A DNA stretch of 64,000 nucleotides from NCBI GenBank assembly GCA_029953675.1, contig JAMWBK010000001.1, positions 62,001 through 126,000 on the forward strand. Reading direction: 5' to 3'. Below the pieces are notes generated by a model that saw only the letters and a program-made list of their open reading frames with translations, was not told the origin of the DNA and did not search any database. Shown piece after piece: positions 1 through 11,488 of the stretch (its first letter is position 1; each line of letters opens with the position of its first letter). A program made the position numbers and the translations under genes. The DNA is from Rhodosorus marinus (taxonomy: Eukaryota; Rhodophyta; Stylonematophyceae; Stylonematales; Stylonemataceae).

Positions 1-205
1 CTTCCGGGAACGATGAATCTAACCGAGACCTCGCGGTTGACAAGTTGTATGTACAGAGTATGGAGCATAGGATTCTTCACGCTGAGGTCGGTGGGCCACA
101 TGGCCCGGCCTCCGCGTAAAAAAAGTCTGAACAAAGTGGAGGATAGGTGAGCTTCTGGCAACGTTGAATCTAACCGAAACCTTGCGGTTAACGTATTGCA
201 TGTAC
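1..205. repeat. Two imperfect direct repeat units, period 151 bp
   Basis: Bases 1-54 and 152-205 are near-identical (both carry a TGAATCTAACCGA core followed by a GCGGTT motif and end in TGTAC). The first unit begins at the window edge, so the array may continue outside. No protein is recognisable in it. Confidence 0.8.
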
Positions 206-487
206 TCATACACTCTAATTCACAACAGGAACCGTCAAACTATTTAATTTCAGATATAGTTTCAGCAGTCAAAACTTCACAGTGTGGCACGCAAATTTAA
301 GCTCTAGTCGCCACTACCGTTGTCAAAGAAGTCATACGCAAACGAAGCAAAATGCGGGAGAAAGGGGCCGTCGACGAACACACCCCCAACGAAAAACCCC
401 AGGCAAAGAAACACGACCATCGGGGTGGGATGCGATCAATAGAAAGTCCAGTGTCCATCGAGGAGAGGCTTTTTGAAAAGCCTTCTT

Positions 488-1366
488 CTACGACGCGACG
501 GCCTCAGCAACCTCGGCGACGGGTTCCATTGGCGCGGCCGGTGCAGGCGGTGCAGCAACTTCTTCCATAGGAGCATCCGGCTCCATTGCCTCAACGGCCT
601 CTGCGGCAGGTGGCTTGGCGGCATCCACAGCGGCTTCCGCATCCGCCTTGAGCGATTCTACAGTAATATCCAGTTTCTCCTTGTTCTGCTCGACCATTGG
701 TTGCATCGCAGAAAGAGTCTCCGAATACTTCTTGTAGTAGTTGCCATGAGAGGCTACCAACGTAGTCCCGGCGCTCTCAAAAACAGTGGGAAGAGCTTTT
801 AGAAGATTATCCAGTCTCGCTCTAAGACGATCATGCTTGAGATCGTATTCCTGCTGTGCCATTTGCAACTTCATCTCCGTGCCTGCCTTCTTTACCTCGT
901 CGGTAATCTTAGCCAGCTTATCCGTGTACAGATCGTACTCCACTCGGGCCTTGTCATACTCAGTGAATTCAAGTCCTGTACTCTTCTTCGCTTCTCTGAT
1001 GTAGTTTTTCACTAACTCAAGTCCTTTCATAATTTCCTCACGATCGGTATCGTTCACAACCTTGCTCTCAAGATCCACCAGAGCGGCTTGCGTGGTAGGA
1101 ATAATATGTTCATCCTTCATCTCCTCGGGGATTTTCTCTGAGATTTTCCCGAAATTCGCAGATGACTTGGTTGTAGCACTCCATTCCTTGCCAGAACTCT
1201 CAATCAACTTGATCATCTTCTCCAGTGTCTTCACCGCCTTCTCGATGGACTTTTTGTCCTCGACAACCGCCTTATCATAATGAGCGGACTTGGAAGCGCC
1301 TTTGAGCCCAACGCTCTCTTCCGCCTTTCGAGCGCTGTGCTTTGCACCATGCAGACAGTTCCCCAT
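488..1366 (-). CDS. BAR-domain-like coiled-coil protein with N-terminal acylation motif
   Basis: A 292-residue, intronless protein. It starts MGNC: Gly2 suits N-myristoylation and Cys4 suits palmitoylation, so it is probably membrane attached. Residues about 20-235 are almost entirely charged heptad-like helix, with spacing and composition resembling BAR/amphiphysin-type membrane-curvature domains (three long helices, with a YDLKHDRLRARLDNLL stretch late in the domain). The last 60 residues are Ala/Pro/Glu-rich low complexity. The ATG at 1364-1366 is the first in frame and places the acylation motif at the exact N-terminus, which supports the start. BAR dimers bind and bend membranes in endocytosis or organelle shaping; that function is inferred from family resemblance. 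Another long coiled-coil protein is possible. Confidence 0.7.
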   Translation of the reverse strand: MGNCLHGAKHSARKAEESVGLKGASKSAHYDKAVVEDKKSIEKAVKTLEKMIKLIESSGKEWSATTKSSANFGKISEKIPEEMKDEHIIPTTQAALVDLESKVVNDTDREEIMKGLELVKNYIREAKKSTGLEFTEYDKARVEYDLYTDKLAKITDEVKKAGTEMKLQMAQQEYDLKHDRLRARLDNLLKALPTVFESAGTTLVASHGNYYKKYSETLSAMQPMVEQNKEKLDITVESLKADAEAAVDAAKPPAAEAVEAMEPDAPMEEVAAPPAPAAPMEPVAEVAEAVAS

Positions 1367-4300
1367 TACACCGAACTCCGATGAGAATCAACAAAGCTGA
1401 GTTGACTAATACGCTGGCAAATTCCTGACCGACCCAGAAAAACCAACCCGATTGCTTCGACACTACGTTGCCTACTCCACCTCGACTACTACCCGCGACC
1501 AGCACTATCAATGCTGTACAAGCATATGCGGGGCACTTGCTGCGTAGTCACATAAACACTCTCAATAAAAACGTTTCGATGAGGACACGAATTCTGGCCA
1601 GGAGAACCGAGTGGTCCAATTTAAATGCATCAAAATCTCATTGAGGGGCCAAATATACCCCTTACTAGAATACTATGCTCTTCAAACCAAAACAAAAAGC
1701 AGTATATCCAGAGCGCTGCGATACTCAGCACGGGGTATGAAAATTGACAATTGCGTTTAAATAGGAACAAAGGGGTGATATCATGTCACTCAGATGGTGA
1801 TCTTTTTTGGATAAAATATCGAAGTGTTGTTAGAAGATTTTTCTGGTTTCGGGCGTTCGGGAATTGGCCACAGACCCCGTGGCCATGTGTTCTGGGTTCA
1901 TACGGAGGATCCTACTTTTCTGATAAAACCTGAGCCTCGAAGGGAGAGGGGGGGAGGAGGGGGGGTGCTTTGAAGTGGATCTTCAGAGCTTCGACGTAAC
2001 CGCCGTTTCTAATTCTACCGTTATTTTCTTTATTTGTGTACTAAACGCAATTCCAACCCCACCCACCCCCCGGCCCCGTCAGATCTTTACTATAAGCTTA
2101 TGCAGCGATTGGTGTCTAACAGATGTATCTGATGGAGCATACAGGGCTCAGCTGATACGTTCCAAATATTACTGAAAAGCCAGCACTTTGCTCAGAGATG
2201 ATTGGACCTAGGAGTATACATTGAACTGATTGGATCCTTCTACTTCTAGGATATTCAAGTGAGCAACGGCAACAACAGGGAAACAACTGGTTTCGGGGAA
2301 AACGAAAAGAAGGGGTTGGGTGAAACTGGGAAATGGCCAGGAGTTTGTAAAAGCTTCTTTCTGTGCTGCGAACACTGGAGGGGCCCGACGGAATTACTCG
2401 CAGGGGGGGTCCTAGCTCAAAGGCATGAAGAACCTCTAGTCTGGACTAAACAGCTCGTCCATGAAAGAATCAGCTTTTTCGTAGTAATCGATTCGCTCTC
2501 TCGCATTCAACCCCATCAGAGTCGTCCACGAAGGTATTTCAAGTAGCGTTTTTTATAAACAACAACGTAGTTTACACAACACTCAGGCACAATTAAGCCC
2601 GGGGGGGACGCATCTCAATGATTTCACATCGCTGAGTCACCCTTTGGAAAGGTAAGAAGGTTTTGCCTTTGTTTTCGCGCGAGTGGAAGCTTCGCGAGCA
2701 GAGTCGTGCAGAAATGCTGAGTCTTGGGGTATATTACCCTACTTTAGGGGGGCGGCGAAAGGGATATAGACCATTCGTTAAAATGGTCATGAGGGCCTAG
2801 TTCAATTGAACATTTGCGGAAGTAGGACATTTCCCGCCTCAAAATAGGGAATCCTGGTGACTCTCGCTTTGGGATATTTCTCCACCTATGCGTAGATTCT
2901 CCCCCCTCCCTTTCCCCCTCACGTGCTTGATCAGAGATAGAATCTAGTTAAGCAATATTGAGCTTTTGGGAGACCGTTGAGTACAGGTGCGAATGCTTGG
3001 TGCATCAGAATGTACTGCTAAGGTATTACTTGAATGACTGGCATAGATAAGGAACCTCCTCTTCAGAAGGTTCGCGTTCCCTATCGATATCGAGGAAGCT
3101 CGACCCTGGTCTTGGTTGCTTCGTTCATCTATGTCTGAAGGTTCTTGTACAGCGGTCTGGACCAGTCAGTTAGCTCATCCACTCGCGTGCATATCCGTAG
3201 AACAAGCGGGTTTGTTCGTAACGCTTCTTCTCGATCCTAAAAAGACCATCCGAACTTTATCTAGCTACTTTGACATAGCAGCTTCGCTTCCAAATAGACC
3301 CACTTAGCGTCTACCTACATCCCCCTCGAAGTCCTTAAATGAGTCACTTCTTGGATCAATCGCGTGCAGGATAGCGATCAACCACACTAGGTTGAAGTGA
3401 TTTGGGGCGTCTTGTGCTACCCACAAAAAAGCAGTGGTCTAACAACAGATTCAGCGCCTTGCGTGGTCCTGTTGAAGATTCCGACAGCCCATATTCTCCT
3501 TGTTTAGGGCTTTCCGCAGGACCTCATGGCCTCACTAATCTTGGACGAATGGAGGCGATGAGCAAACGCGGTACCTGTTCACGGCTTCAATTGTGTCACA
3601 CCCATTGCTTCTGTAGCCGCGATCGAGTACTCGCTAGCCAAGAAAGGAAGGCCGTTTCAACCACATCACCTAGAAAGGGCTATTTCTGTGCGTGAGGACA
3701 TACAACTAGTTGTAGGTCTCCACAAATGGGCACGTGCGTGTGGGGTTTCCGTCCTGGCGTCGGGTCAAGAACCAGTCCTCGTTGCTCTGCCGAAAGCGTT
3801 CTTCTCTTGACTTGCTAGGGGTGTCTAAAGTCTTCAGCTTCTTACTCTGCATCCGCCCTCAGCTTTTGCTTGTGTAGTCTGATCATATCGTCGATGGTAC
3901 CCTTCGGCGTGCGTTGTCAGAGCTGGAGTAAACTCTGGATATTTCATGAGCCCCTTAAGCTCGCATAATACGAGCGAAGAATTATCCAACTATATCCTTG
4001 CGCTCCAAAGGATGGCTGGCCTGAGTCAGCGGGGAGCTGCCAGGCAAACAGGTTTGAAACCTCGAAGCTCTTCGGCAAATGTCTTCGAAAGAAAATATCA
4101 AAATCCATCGAATGGATGAACAACAAACTACTGGGTTTCCAAATAGTTTTCAAAATATTATAATTATCCGTACGTTCGACACTCTGGAAGTCGAAATTCA
4201 CAAACCCCCCCCTGTCATGAAAATCACACCTTTGACCAGTTCTCTCAACCCCATAGAAAGAAGAAGAGTCTTCGTCAAGGATATCAAATTCTTTTGAAGC

Positions 4301-5007
4301 AACGGCAATTTACCCATTTTTGCAATTGGGAATGCGCTTGTTCAAGGTGGGGTTCGCCCGTTCGCTTTTAGGTCCATCTCTTTTCGTGACGCTCCCAGTT
4401 GACAGGTTGCAATAGTAGAGCAATACATCAGTGCTGTTGCCACGACAGTCACCGATATATTCAGTCCATGACATCTGCTTTTGTTAAAAATCAGAGCTGT
4501 TATTTAGTCAGTGTTATCAGACAGACTGAAAACGATATGACGGCATGAATTCTGTCAATTTTCCGTCTCCGAGTTTCACCATGCAAAAAAGGTCAAACTG
4601 TCGCAAACATCAGTCTTTATAAAAGATTGATACTTTCGAGAAAAAATAGAATTATAATAAATATTCAGTCATTATTAGAATAAGATTGCAGTTACCCGTG
4701 ACTCTTACCTGTACTATTTGCCCGATGTTTACGGTATTGTTTCGCTCCTCGCAAATGCCGTCAACGGAGAAAACCAAGGCTAGAAGCTTCTTAAGGAGGC
4801 CAGCCGGGCCAGGGTTTTCACGGAAAGGGTGAAGCGATTTTCGGGCTACACTGTGGCGGGTGGAGAGTGTGCGTTGTAACCAGAAGGTTGTTGGGGGTCA
4901 TTCGAGTAGATGGTCGGAAGCCATACTTCGTGAGAAAGAGCGTTTTGTGACGTCGAGTTTTTGCTAGTACACGGCTTGTTCTGTTCGTTTCTGTTGAGGT
5001 TTTCGGC
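1367..5007. other. Intergenic, no gene recognised
   Basis: About 3.6 kb with only short, compositionally poor open frames. A G-run block lies near 1941-1965 and a C-run block near 2056-2077. On the minus strand 2436-2549 is open and reads as a protein-like C-terminus (contains RIDYYEKADSFMDELF), but I cannot attach it to a gene. The AT-rich stretch 4600-4700 lies upstream of the DCC gene. Confidence 0.5.
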
Positions 5008-5673
5008 ATGGCGTTTGTGTCGACCATTCGTGTTGCTCCGACAAAAATCGGTGATGCGTCTATTTGCGGGATTAAAAGGTCGTCGAGGAAGATCACCAGG
5101 GGTCCCAGCAAATGCAAACTAAGAATGACAGCAACAGAACCCGTGACAGACACTGTCCAGGAGACGGTCGAGGTGGAAGAAGAAGTGGGGGAAGATTTTA
5201 AAGTAAAGCTTTTGTATGACGGGGAATGTCCTATCTGCATGCGGGAGGTAGTTTTCTTGATGAAAAAGGACGCGGGTAGGGGTTTCATCTCGTTTGTTGA
5301 TATATCTGACGAGAACTATGACCCAGCACAGAATGCTAACATTTCATGGGAAAAGGCGATGGGGAGAATACATGCCGTACTTCCGGATGGGTCCGTCGTC
5401 ACAGGTGTGAAGGTATTCCAGAAAACATATGATGTGATTGGACTTGGCTGGCTTTTCGAAGCTACAAAGCTGCCTGTTGTTGGAAATATTGCTGACGGCG
5501 TGTACGACGTCTGGGCCAAGTATAGACTGCGCATTACAGGAAGACGAGACCTGGAACAGCTGATACAGGAAAAGGAGGAAATTGCAAGGCAACTTGCGGA
5601 GGATGAAGATTGTGAAGATACGTGTAGAGCAGAATACGAGGACGAAGAGGAAGCCGATATTGGCTTATCTTGA
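5008..5673 (+). CDS. DCC family (DUF393) thiol-disulfide oxidoreductase-like protein, probably plastid
   Basis: 221 residues, no intron. Residues 1-40 are basic, rich in Ser/Thr/Arg and low in acids, typical of a plastid or mitochondrial transit peptide. The conserved domain follows: the hallmark YDGECPIC at residues 70-77 (Asp71, Cys74, Cys77), then a thioredoxin-like core with FVDIS and the downstream G-R-x-H-A region to about residue 185. The C-terminal 30 residues are acidic. DCC proteins carry a Dx3Cx2C-type motif and are thought to act as thiol-disulfide oxidoreductases in organelles; the substrate is unknown. The ATG at 5008 is the first in frame and directly begins the transit-like segment. 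Two tandem 136-bp repeats lie just downstream. Confidence 0.8.
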   Translation: MAFVSTIRVAPTKIGDASICGIKRSSRKITRGPSKCKLRMTATEPVTDTVQETVEVEEEVGEDFKVKLLYDGECPICMREVVFLMKKDAGRGFISFVDISDENYDPAQNANISWEKAMGRIHAVLPDGSVVTGVKVFQKTYDVIGLGWLFEATKLPVVGNIADGVYDVWAKYRLRITGRRDLEQLIQEKEEIARQLAEDEDCEDTCRAEYEDEEEADIGLS

Positions 5674-5780
5674 GGTTGCTAGAAGGACGGGTTTTTTTTC
5701 GAGCAGGCGTTCAATCGTCGCCCTTCTGTCTGGGATTGGCCAAGACGGATTGCACTTCTCTCTGATCACCGGAGCTCTAA

Positions 5781-6052
5781 ACGGTCTAGAGTTGTTGACG
5801 GCCAGTTGTAGGATCTTCCTGCAGTAAAATAGTTTTCTTAGGTTTGATGGATTGAGAGAGCATCGTTGGCTCTTTATCTAGCGACCGCCGCCGCAACTGC
5901 TACGCTTCAGACCAGTTCGGTCTAGAGTTTTTCACGGCCAGTTGTACAACTTCCTGCAGTAAAATGGTTTTCTTAGGTTTAATGGATTGAGAGAGCAACG
6001 TTGGCTCTTTATGTAGCGAACACCCGGCAACTAGTGCGCTTCAGACCAGTTC
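5781..6052. repeat. Tandem duplication, two 136-bp units
   Basis: Unit 1 (about 5781-5916) and unit 2 (5917-6052) share long identical blocks, including CTTCCTGCAGTAAAAT, GGATTGAGAGAGCA and CGTTGGCTCTTTAT. Both end in CTTCAGACCAGTT. They lie about 110 bp past the stop of the DCC gene and may include its 3' UTR or polyadenylation region. Confidence 0.9.
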
Positions 6053-6386
6053 ATACTCAACTTTACGAATGTGAGAACTCTGTTTTGGGCCTCAGCTTTG
6101 TTGGAATCGACCTCACGTCGGGTTCTTAAATGAACAAGTACCAAGCTGTAAGACACGCGGAGTGAGTCTCAGTCTGCTCGCCCTCATCCCTCAACAGGAC
6201 ATCCCTCAATTGGTCCGAATGAATTCGTAGGATCCACCCACTTTTGCTGACAGACAAACAACGTTTAACAACTCTGATTTTTGCTTTTATCCACCTTTGC
6301 TTACGTCCTCATTGGACTTTTGGTTTTTGTAGGGGGGGTTCCCTCTATCTCAACAAGTTAAAGAATACTTTCCGTGGGAGATCTAT

Positions 6387-7518
6387 TTAAACTTGCATTC
6401 TCTTAGCCTCCTCAGCTGCTAATGCCTTCTGAGCCTTCGCTTCCTTGTGTTGTGACTTTATTCCCAGGATACCACCACCCCAAACCTTGCGAACATCATC
6501 ATACTTATCATTGTAGGATGCTCTGACGGACTGCACGAGTTTCGCAAACTCAGGCTTGTCCTCCGATTTAACAGTCGTGAATGCAAGTGCTGCAGCAGTC
6601 TTCTTATGGACGACCTTGCCTAGCCTTGCTTTCGACTGGATTTATCCAAGCGAACGAGGATAACGATTAGATCAACTTCAGCTTCTCCTTCGCTTTTTAA
6701 GGTTCAGTACAGTGCATGACATACCTTAACAATGCAATATGGTACGTCCATCTTCTTGCATAAAGTTGGCAGCCAAACGACAAGCTCGATCGGTTCGACG
6801 TCATGTGCAATCACCACGAGAGTAGCCTTCTTCGACTCGACCAGGTCGACAATATGATTAAGGCCGTACTTTACAACGATCGGCTTCTTCGTCGTCTCTC
6901 CGCTACCACCCTCTGCCTTGGACTCCGCAAGCGTATTCAACCGGTCACGCTTTTGCGCCCTGTCCTCTGGACGATGCTTGTTCAGAATCTTCAACAGCTG
7001 CGTGGTCATGTTCTTGTCCATAGTCCTGGTGAACTGCGTCAGCGCTGGCGGAACCTTCAACCTCTGCAGCAAAATCTTCCTCTGTCTCTGCAGCCTCACA
7101 TACTGGGGCCACTTAACATATCGGGACAGGTCCCTTCTCGGCTGTACCGCCTGGCCGATTCCGAAGTTTCTACAGTGCGCACAAAAACAAAAGTTTTTAA
7201 ACACACTTCCCCAAAGGAAGCCGAAAAAGGAGATCTGACCGGTCGGCTCCTCTCTATCAGGCCCGGACTACAAGAATTTACCTTGGTCGCTTCTCGAACA
7301 GCGGGTTCTTCGGTGTCTTCCCTGCAGCCTTGCGCACGGCCAACGGTGCTGGCGCAACCTTCTTGCCCTTGCTCTTGGATTTTGCAGGCTATCGTACACA
7401 CGAAAAATGGCAAGACAGTGTTCATTTCAGAATTTCGTCATTCCAAAACGCCACCGTTCGGCCCGCTCCGTCCCCATCAAAAGCAAAGCTGAACGTGAAA
7501 CCCAGGATAACTCACCAT
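6387..7518 (-). CDS. RPL7A: 60S ribosomal protein eL8 (L7a), four exons
   Basis: Exons on the minus strand: 7516-7518 (ATG only), 7282-7388, 6725-7169, 6387-6635. Joined length is 804 nt, giving 267 residues, close to the usual eL8 size of about 266. The N-terminus reads [21 protein letters not shown]. The core has [13 protein letters not shown], then the L7Ae/L30e RNA-binding fold around [25 protein letters not shown], and ends with [11 protein letters not shown]. Splice sites are GTGAGT, GTAAAT and GTATGT donors with TAG/CAG acceptors; all junctions keep frame. eL8 is a core protein of the cytosolic large subunit. The first intron follows the start codon directly, so the first coding exon is only three bases. 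Confidence 0.95.
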
Positions 7519-8461
7519 CGCGTCCGAATTGCTTCACCTAGTTAAAGTTTTACAACGAGCGCTCACTGCTCGCCTTTATTGTTTCACCTCCTACCCCCAC
7601 AAGCTCCCTTCTCCGAAACCCGACCGCTCTCAAAGTCTTCCCCCTCACGTCTACTCACTCTGTCCGGTCGCCTTATTCAAAGCGCGGCAGCGAATTTTCG
7701 CCGGCCTTGGCAATGCCCTCAATTTTGCTCGCATGATCGCCGACGACGACGATCGAAAATCAACAAAAATGAAAATTTTCTAGTGACCGGAACAACCAGT
7801 GGATGGCGGAGGTCTAATTCAGGAACATGTGCTCTTTACTTAGATATTTTAGTATCATAGTGTTCATAATATAGAATTATTGCTTCCTGGTGACTCAAGA
7901 GCCAGATCATTCTCCCTAAGTGATTTCTAATTATGGGAGAAACTTCACAATTTCCTCTTGTTCTTGGCCTTTTTGGAGAGATGGATTCCGGACAAGCTTA
8001 TTAAAGACAGATAAGAGCATAATATTGACGAATCTTGAGCGTTATTTAGAACCAAATCCATCCAGAAATTGCTCAGTTGCGCGCACGTACATATTTCACG
8101 ACCGAGCTCCACAACTTCAATCAGCCGGTTTCAGCTGGGCCTGCGACGCGAGGGGGCCAGATGTCCCGATACAAATGCGGTGAACGACGAGCGCAGGTAA
8201 GCTAAGCTGAGGGGATCTACGGGGTGTGTACGGCGGGGTCTGAACAGCACACGTTTGAAACCTTCGATTGGTTGCCCCACTACGGAGTAGCGGAGAATCC
8301 ACACGGAGACATACTTTGCCGTAGGTGAGCGGAGGTTTTCTGCTGTTTTCGGCTGTTTAACATTGTCGTTCGTGAAAAGCGCGCGTGTGCGAGGGGAACT
8401 TGCGGGGGGTTGGGAGCCCTGGCTCTACTGCTCTTCGAAAGGGAGATTTGGTTGTTCTAGT
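7519..8461. other. Intergenic between divergent eL8 and the basic small protein
   Basis: About 940 bp between two divergently transcribed genes, so it should hold both promoters. I see no further gene and no clear TATA box. Confidence 0.5.
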
Positions 8462-8869
8462 ATGGTTGGGAGGAGGAAACCAGTGAAGAGTGTGCGGTCG
8501 CCTGGCGTTAAGACAGACGCCCTGAATGTGACAAAGTCTCGCGGCCAGAGGAAGCGCATGGAAAAAAAGCAGCGTCTGGTGAGAAGAAGGGCGCTTGGTA
8601 TAAAAAAGAAGGACGAAAAGGACGCTCCTTTTCGCTTCAAATCGATTAAGGACGAATTAGGGAACGTTGATAGTGGTGCGATGGCCGAAGAGGTCGAGAA
8701 GAAGGAAAAAGCCAGACAGTGGCACTCGAGTGGATCGCAGAGGGGTCTTCGGAAGACATTGATGGAAGAGAAGTTGCAGATCATGTCAGTACTCAACCAC
8801 CAGGTGTTCAAACAAGAGCCGATCGCTTCCATTCAGGCTCACCTTTCATTTACTCAAGGCAAAAGCTGA
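8462..8869 (+). CDS. Small basic protein, possibly SLX9/FAM207-like ribosome biogenesis factor
   Basis: 135 residues from the ATG at 8462 (MVGRRKPVKSV). The frame is open further upstream but has no ATG there. The N-terminal half is very basic with KSRGQRKRMEKKQRLVRRR, as in nucleolar proteins. The C-terminus, with a pattern of E, then VLNHQVFKQEPIASIQAHL, resembles the closing motif of SLX9/FAM207 proteins, where a short helix is followed by F-x-x-xP-x-x-xI. SLX9 takes part in small-subunit pre-rRNA processing and export. The match is by eye and weak; a generic nuclear basic protein remains possible. The nearest assigned neighbour is the divergent eL8 gene. Confidence 0.4.
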   Translation: MVGRRKPVKSVRSPGVKTDALNVTKSRGQRKRMEKKQRLVRRRALGIKKKDEKDAPFRFKSIKDELGNVDSGAMAEEVEKKEKARQWHSSGSQRGLRKTLMEEKLQIMSVLNHQVFKQEPIASIQAHLSFTQGKS

Positions 8870-10213
8870 CCTCGAAGGGAATAGAGCCTCCACGCAGAGG
8901 CTATTGACTATTTATCAAGGAAAGATATGAATATGTATTGAAACCCATCAAAAACGCATCAGGAGCATATAACAGCAGAAGAAGCCCCCTTTCCCCGTCC
9001 AGGGACACCCACTCGTCGTTGCTAGCTTTCCAGCAAGCCTAACGGAAAGTGTCCTCTTACCAGATATTCGTAATGGGGGGTTAAGGTTATGTTAGTCTGG
9101 GCTCATAACCTCTCAGCAATTCAATGTTGTGGCACCCAGTATTCGCCTGTTCTGGTCAGTTTCCCTCTCGTGTCCAACTACCAAAATGTCGTCGACATAC
9201 CTCACTTCGTCAGCTGCGGCTTGCCGCAGTCATCCCTGCTATCCGGTAGCGTGTTCTCTGCCGTTGGCCCGCAAGGTCGATGCTTCAAACAGCTGAGAAA
9301 GGAAGCATTTGTCTTTGGTTGAGAAGGGGCTATCGTCGTGGACCGCGTTGACGAAATTTTTTGTAGTTGGACATAAGGAGGAAACTGACTAAAACAGAGG
9401 AATACAGTGGGCACGCACTACAATGAATTTCTCAGAGGTTGTGCGTTGGGGTGGTGGTGGGGTGCCTTACAGTTCTCATGATCGCCCAAAAATTACTGGA
9501 CACACTACGCTGCGTGTTGAACATCTATTCACCAATCCTAGCACACAGCCTCCTTCTATTGGCGATGGCATTGGAACCAATAGGCATTTTCCCCAATGAA
9601 ACTGGAAAATGTTCACGTGTTATCCAATTACAGTTGGTCAAACCATAGTCAAACAGGAATATGGCGTTCATAACCTAAAAGAAGTTTTTTTCTGATGTTA
9701 GAAGCGGAGACCTTCTACGCACAAAACTAATTTTTCTCCGGATAATCAAGAACAGCGTTCTCACGAATATGTGGTAAGGAATATGTTTTTGAGGTTGGAT
9801 CAAGCTGCTACGGGAAGGAATCCATTTCAACGAGCCAAAAATTCCAGATTAAGAAAGTATGATCTAGATTCAGGAGCGCAGTTTTAAAATTGTAGTATAA
9901 ATAATAGCTTCTCCTGTGGCCTATAGAAAGTAAGTCTTTCGATTTTTCTACTCATATATTAGCTGAGACATATCAACAGCGTCATCTTGTTGCCTTTATT
10001 TGACTGAGGACGGGCCCTCTTCGGAAGACTATATCTAGTAGAAATGTACTTTTCCTAGGAAGTGCAAGCGTATAAACAGAGGACTTACCGGGAACAACCG
10101 CTGACTTGCAGGGAGAGAACAGCAGGTTGCAGCCCGAAGAGATGCAGGTATTCCTATCATAAAGCGGACGCATCTCGTTGTCCCCGTTCAGTTCATATTT
10201 TCTTCGTGGAAAA
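8870..10213. other. Intergenic, no gene recognised
   Basis: About 1.3 kb. Only short open frames without recognisable motifs. AT-rich in 9650-9960. Confidence 0.5.
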
Positions 10214-10675
10214 ATGGAGTTGGGTTTTGTTGTGGGGAGCGTAGGGGCTTTGAGCCGGCGCGGGCCATGTTTGGTAAATGGCAGACGAGCAGTAGTGGTA
10301 TGTGCCGCAGAGGGCGGTAAGAGCAAGGCTGACAAGGCTACGGATTTGATGAAGATATACGGGGGTTCCTACCTGGCGACGTCGATTTCTACCTCCGTCG
10401 TTTCCTTGGCAACCTTCTACTTCGCTATTGAAGCAGGTTTTGACGTCCCTTCGATGGTTAACTCGTTTGGGGATTGGTTGGCAACAACACCGCTTGGGAG
10501 GCCTGCTGTATTGGAGCAAGTGAACCCGTCCATGGGAACATTTGCTTTGGCGTACATTGCACATAAAGCCACATCCCCTGCTCGCTTTCCGCTTGTTGTA
10601 GCAGCAGTTCCGTACGTCGCGAAGTTCTTCAAGAAGTCCGATACTGAGAAAGACCCTAGTTCCGAGATCAAGTAA
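10214..10675 (+). CDS. DUF1279 (FAM210-like) membrane protein, probably plastid targeted
   Basis: 153 residues. The start at 10214 (MELGFVVGSVGALSRRG) is the first ATG in frame. Residues 1-32 look like a transit peptide ending near VVVCAAEGG, a typical plastid cleavage context. The domain begins with ATDLMKIYGGSYLATSISTSVVSLATF, a YG-motif followed by a hydrophobic segment, then AGFDV. It closes with GTFALAYIAHKATSPARFPL, which matches the second hydrophobic segment and the basic-Pro turn of DUF1279 proteins. FAM210/DUF1279 proteins sit in mitochondrial or plastid membranes; the biochemical role is not defined. The last 20 residues are charged. The gene converges on the uS8 gene. Confidence 0.8.
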   Translation: MELGFVVGSVGALSRRGPCLVNGRRAVVVCAAEGGKSKADKATDLMKIYGGSYLATSISTSVVSLATFYFAIEAGFDVPSMVNSFGDWLATTPLGRPAVLEQVNPSMGTFALAYIAHKATSPARFPLVVAAVPYVAKFFKKSDTEKDPSSEIK

Positions 10676-11488
10676 ACTGAAACTCCGCCTAACAAGATTC
10701 TTGATCTAACACCTCTGAATTCGCCCGCGAGAAAGCTGACGAGAATGCTTAGAAGCAATTTTTGCGCGTTCAGGTCCAAACACATAACTCTGTGAAAGGA
10801 CAACGTGAAAGAACGTCCATTCCAACTAGCACCCGGCGGCTCTTTCCTTGGACAGCTCATTGAGCGCAAATTAATTTTCTCATGGGCATGGTTAAACAAT
10901 CTTTGTTCAGCTAACACCTGAAAGGTTTGGGGGTTTGCACACTCCGTTTTGTCCGCCATGACCATAGCTCCCCTTTTAAATCGCCTTCGGATAACTTATG
11001 GTCACACACGACTGCAACACGTTTTGGTTCTTCCAGGATTCATGATTCGGCTTGTGTACGGAACTGAACTTGAAATTTGTCTCAGTGTCACATGACTTTC
11101 AAATGATCCGTGCGGCAAGCGAGTGTCGCAGTTCTGCTGAAAGCAAGCTGAAACCGATCGAACGTCGAGAACGAAAGCTGGACTCTCGAGGCTGGGGCGA
11201 GTGGATATCCGACAATATCTGGTTCGACGTCCAACCGTCCGTCGTGGGAAAGCTCGGCAGGGCAGCGTCCATGGAGGTGGGCCATCGCCAGACAAGTTGG
11301 AACAGCAGAAAAAGGCTTGCTCGACTTGTTTCGAAAATACACCTGATGGGATAACTATACTCCCCAACGCTCGCGAGGGCTATGTCTGGCTATATCTAAA
11401 CTCTCTTCATTTTAGTTTCATACTGATCTGCTCCTCAATAAAATCCGTCTCACAAAAGGGGGTGTTAAAGGTGTTGTTCAGGGTCTCG
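10676..11488. other. Intergenic between convergent genes
   Basis: About 810 bp between the 3' ends of the DUF1279 and uS8 genes. No further gene seen. It should hold both 3' UTRs. Confidence 0.5.

Noticed and set aside
4818-5288. 156-codon frame antisense to the start of the DCC gene
   Set aside because: The sense strand has a clear family motif and transit peptide; the antisense frame is Ser/Thr-rich and unrecognised.
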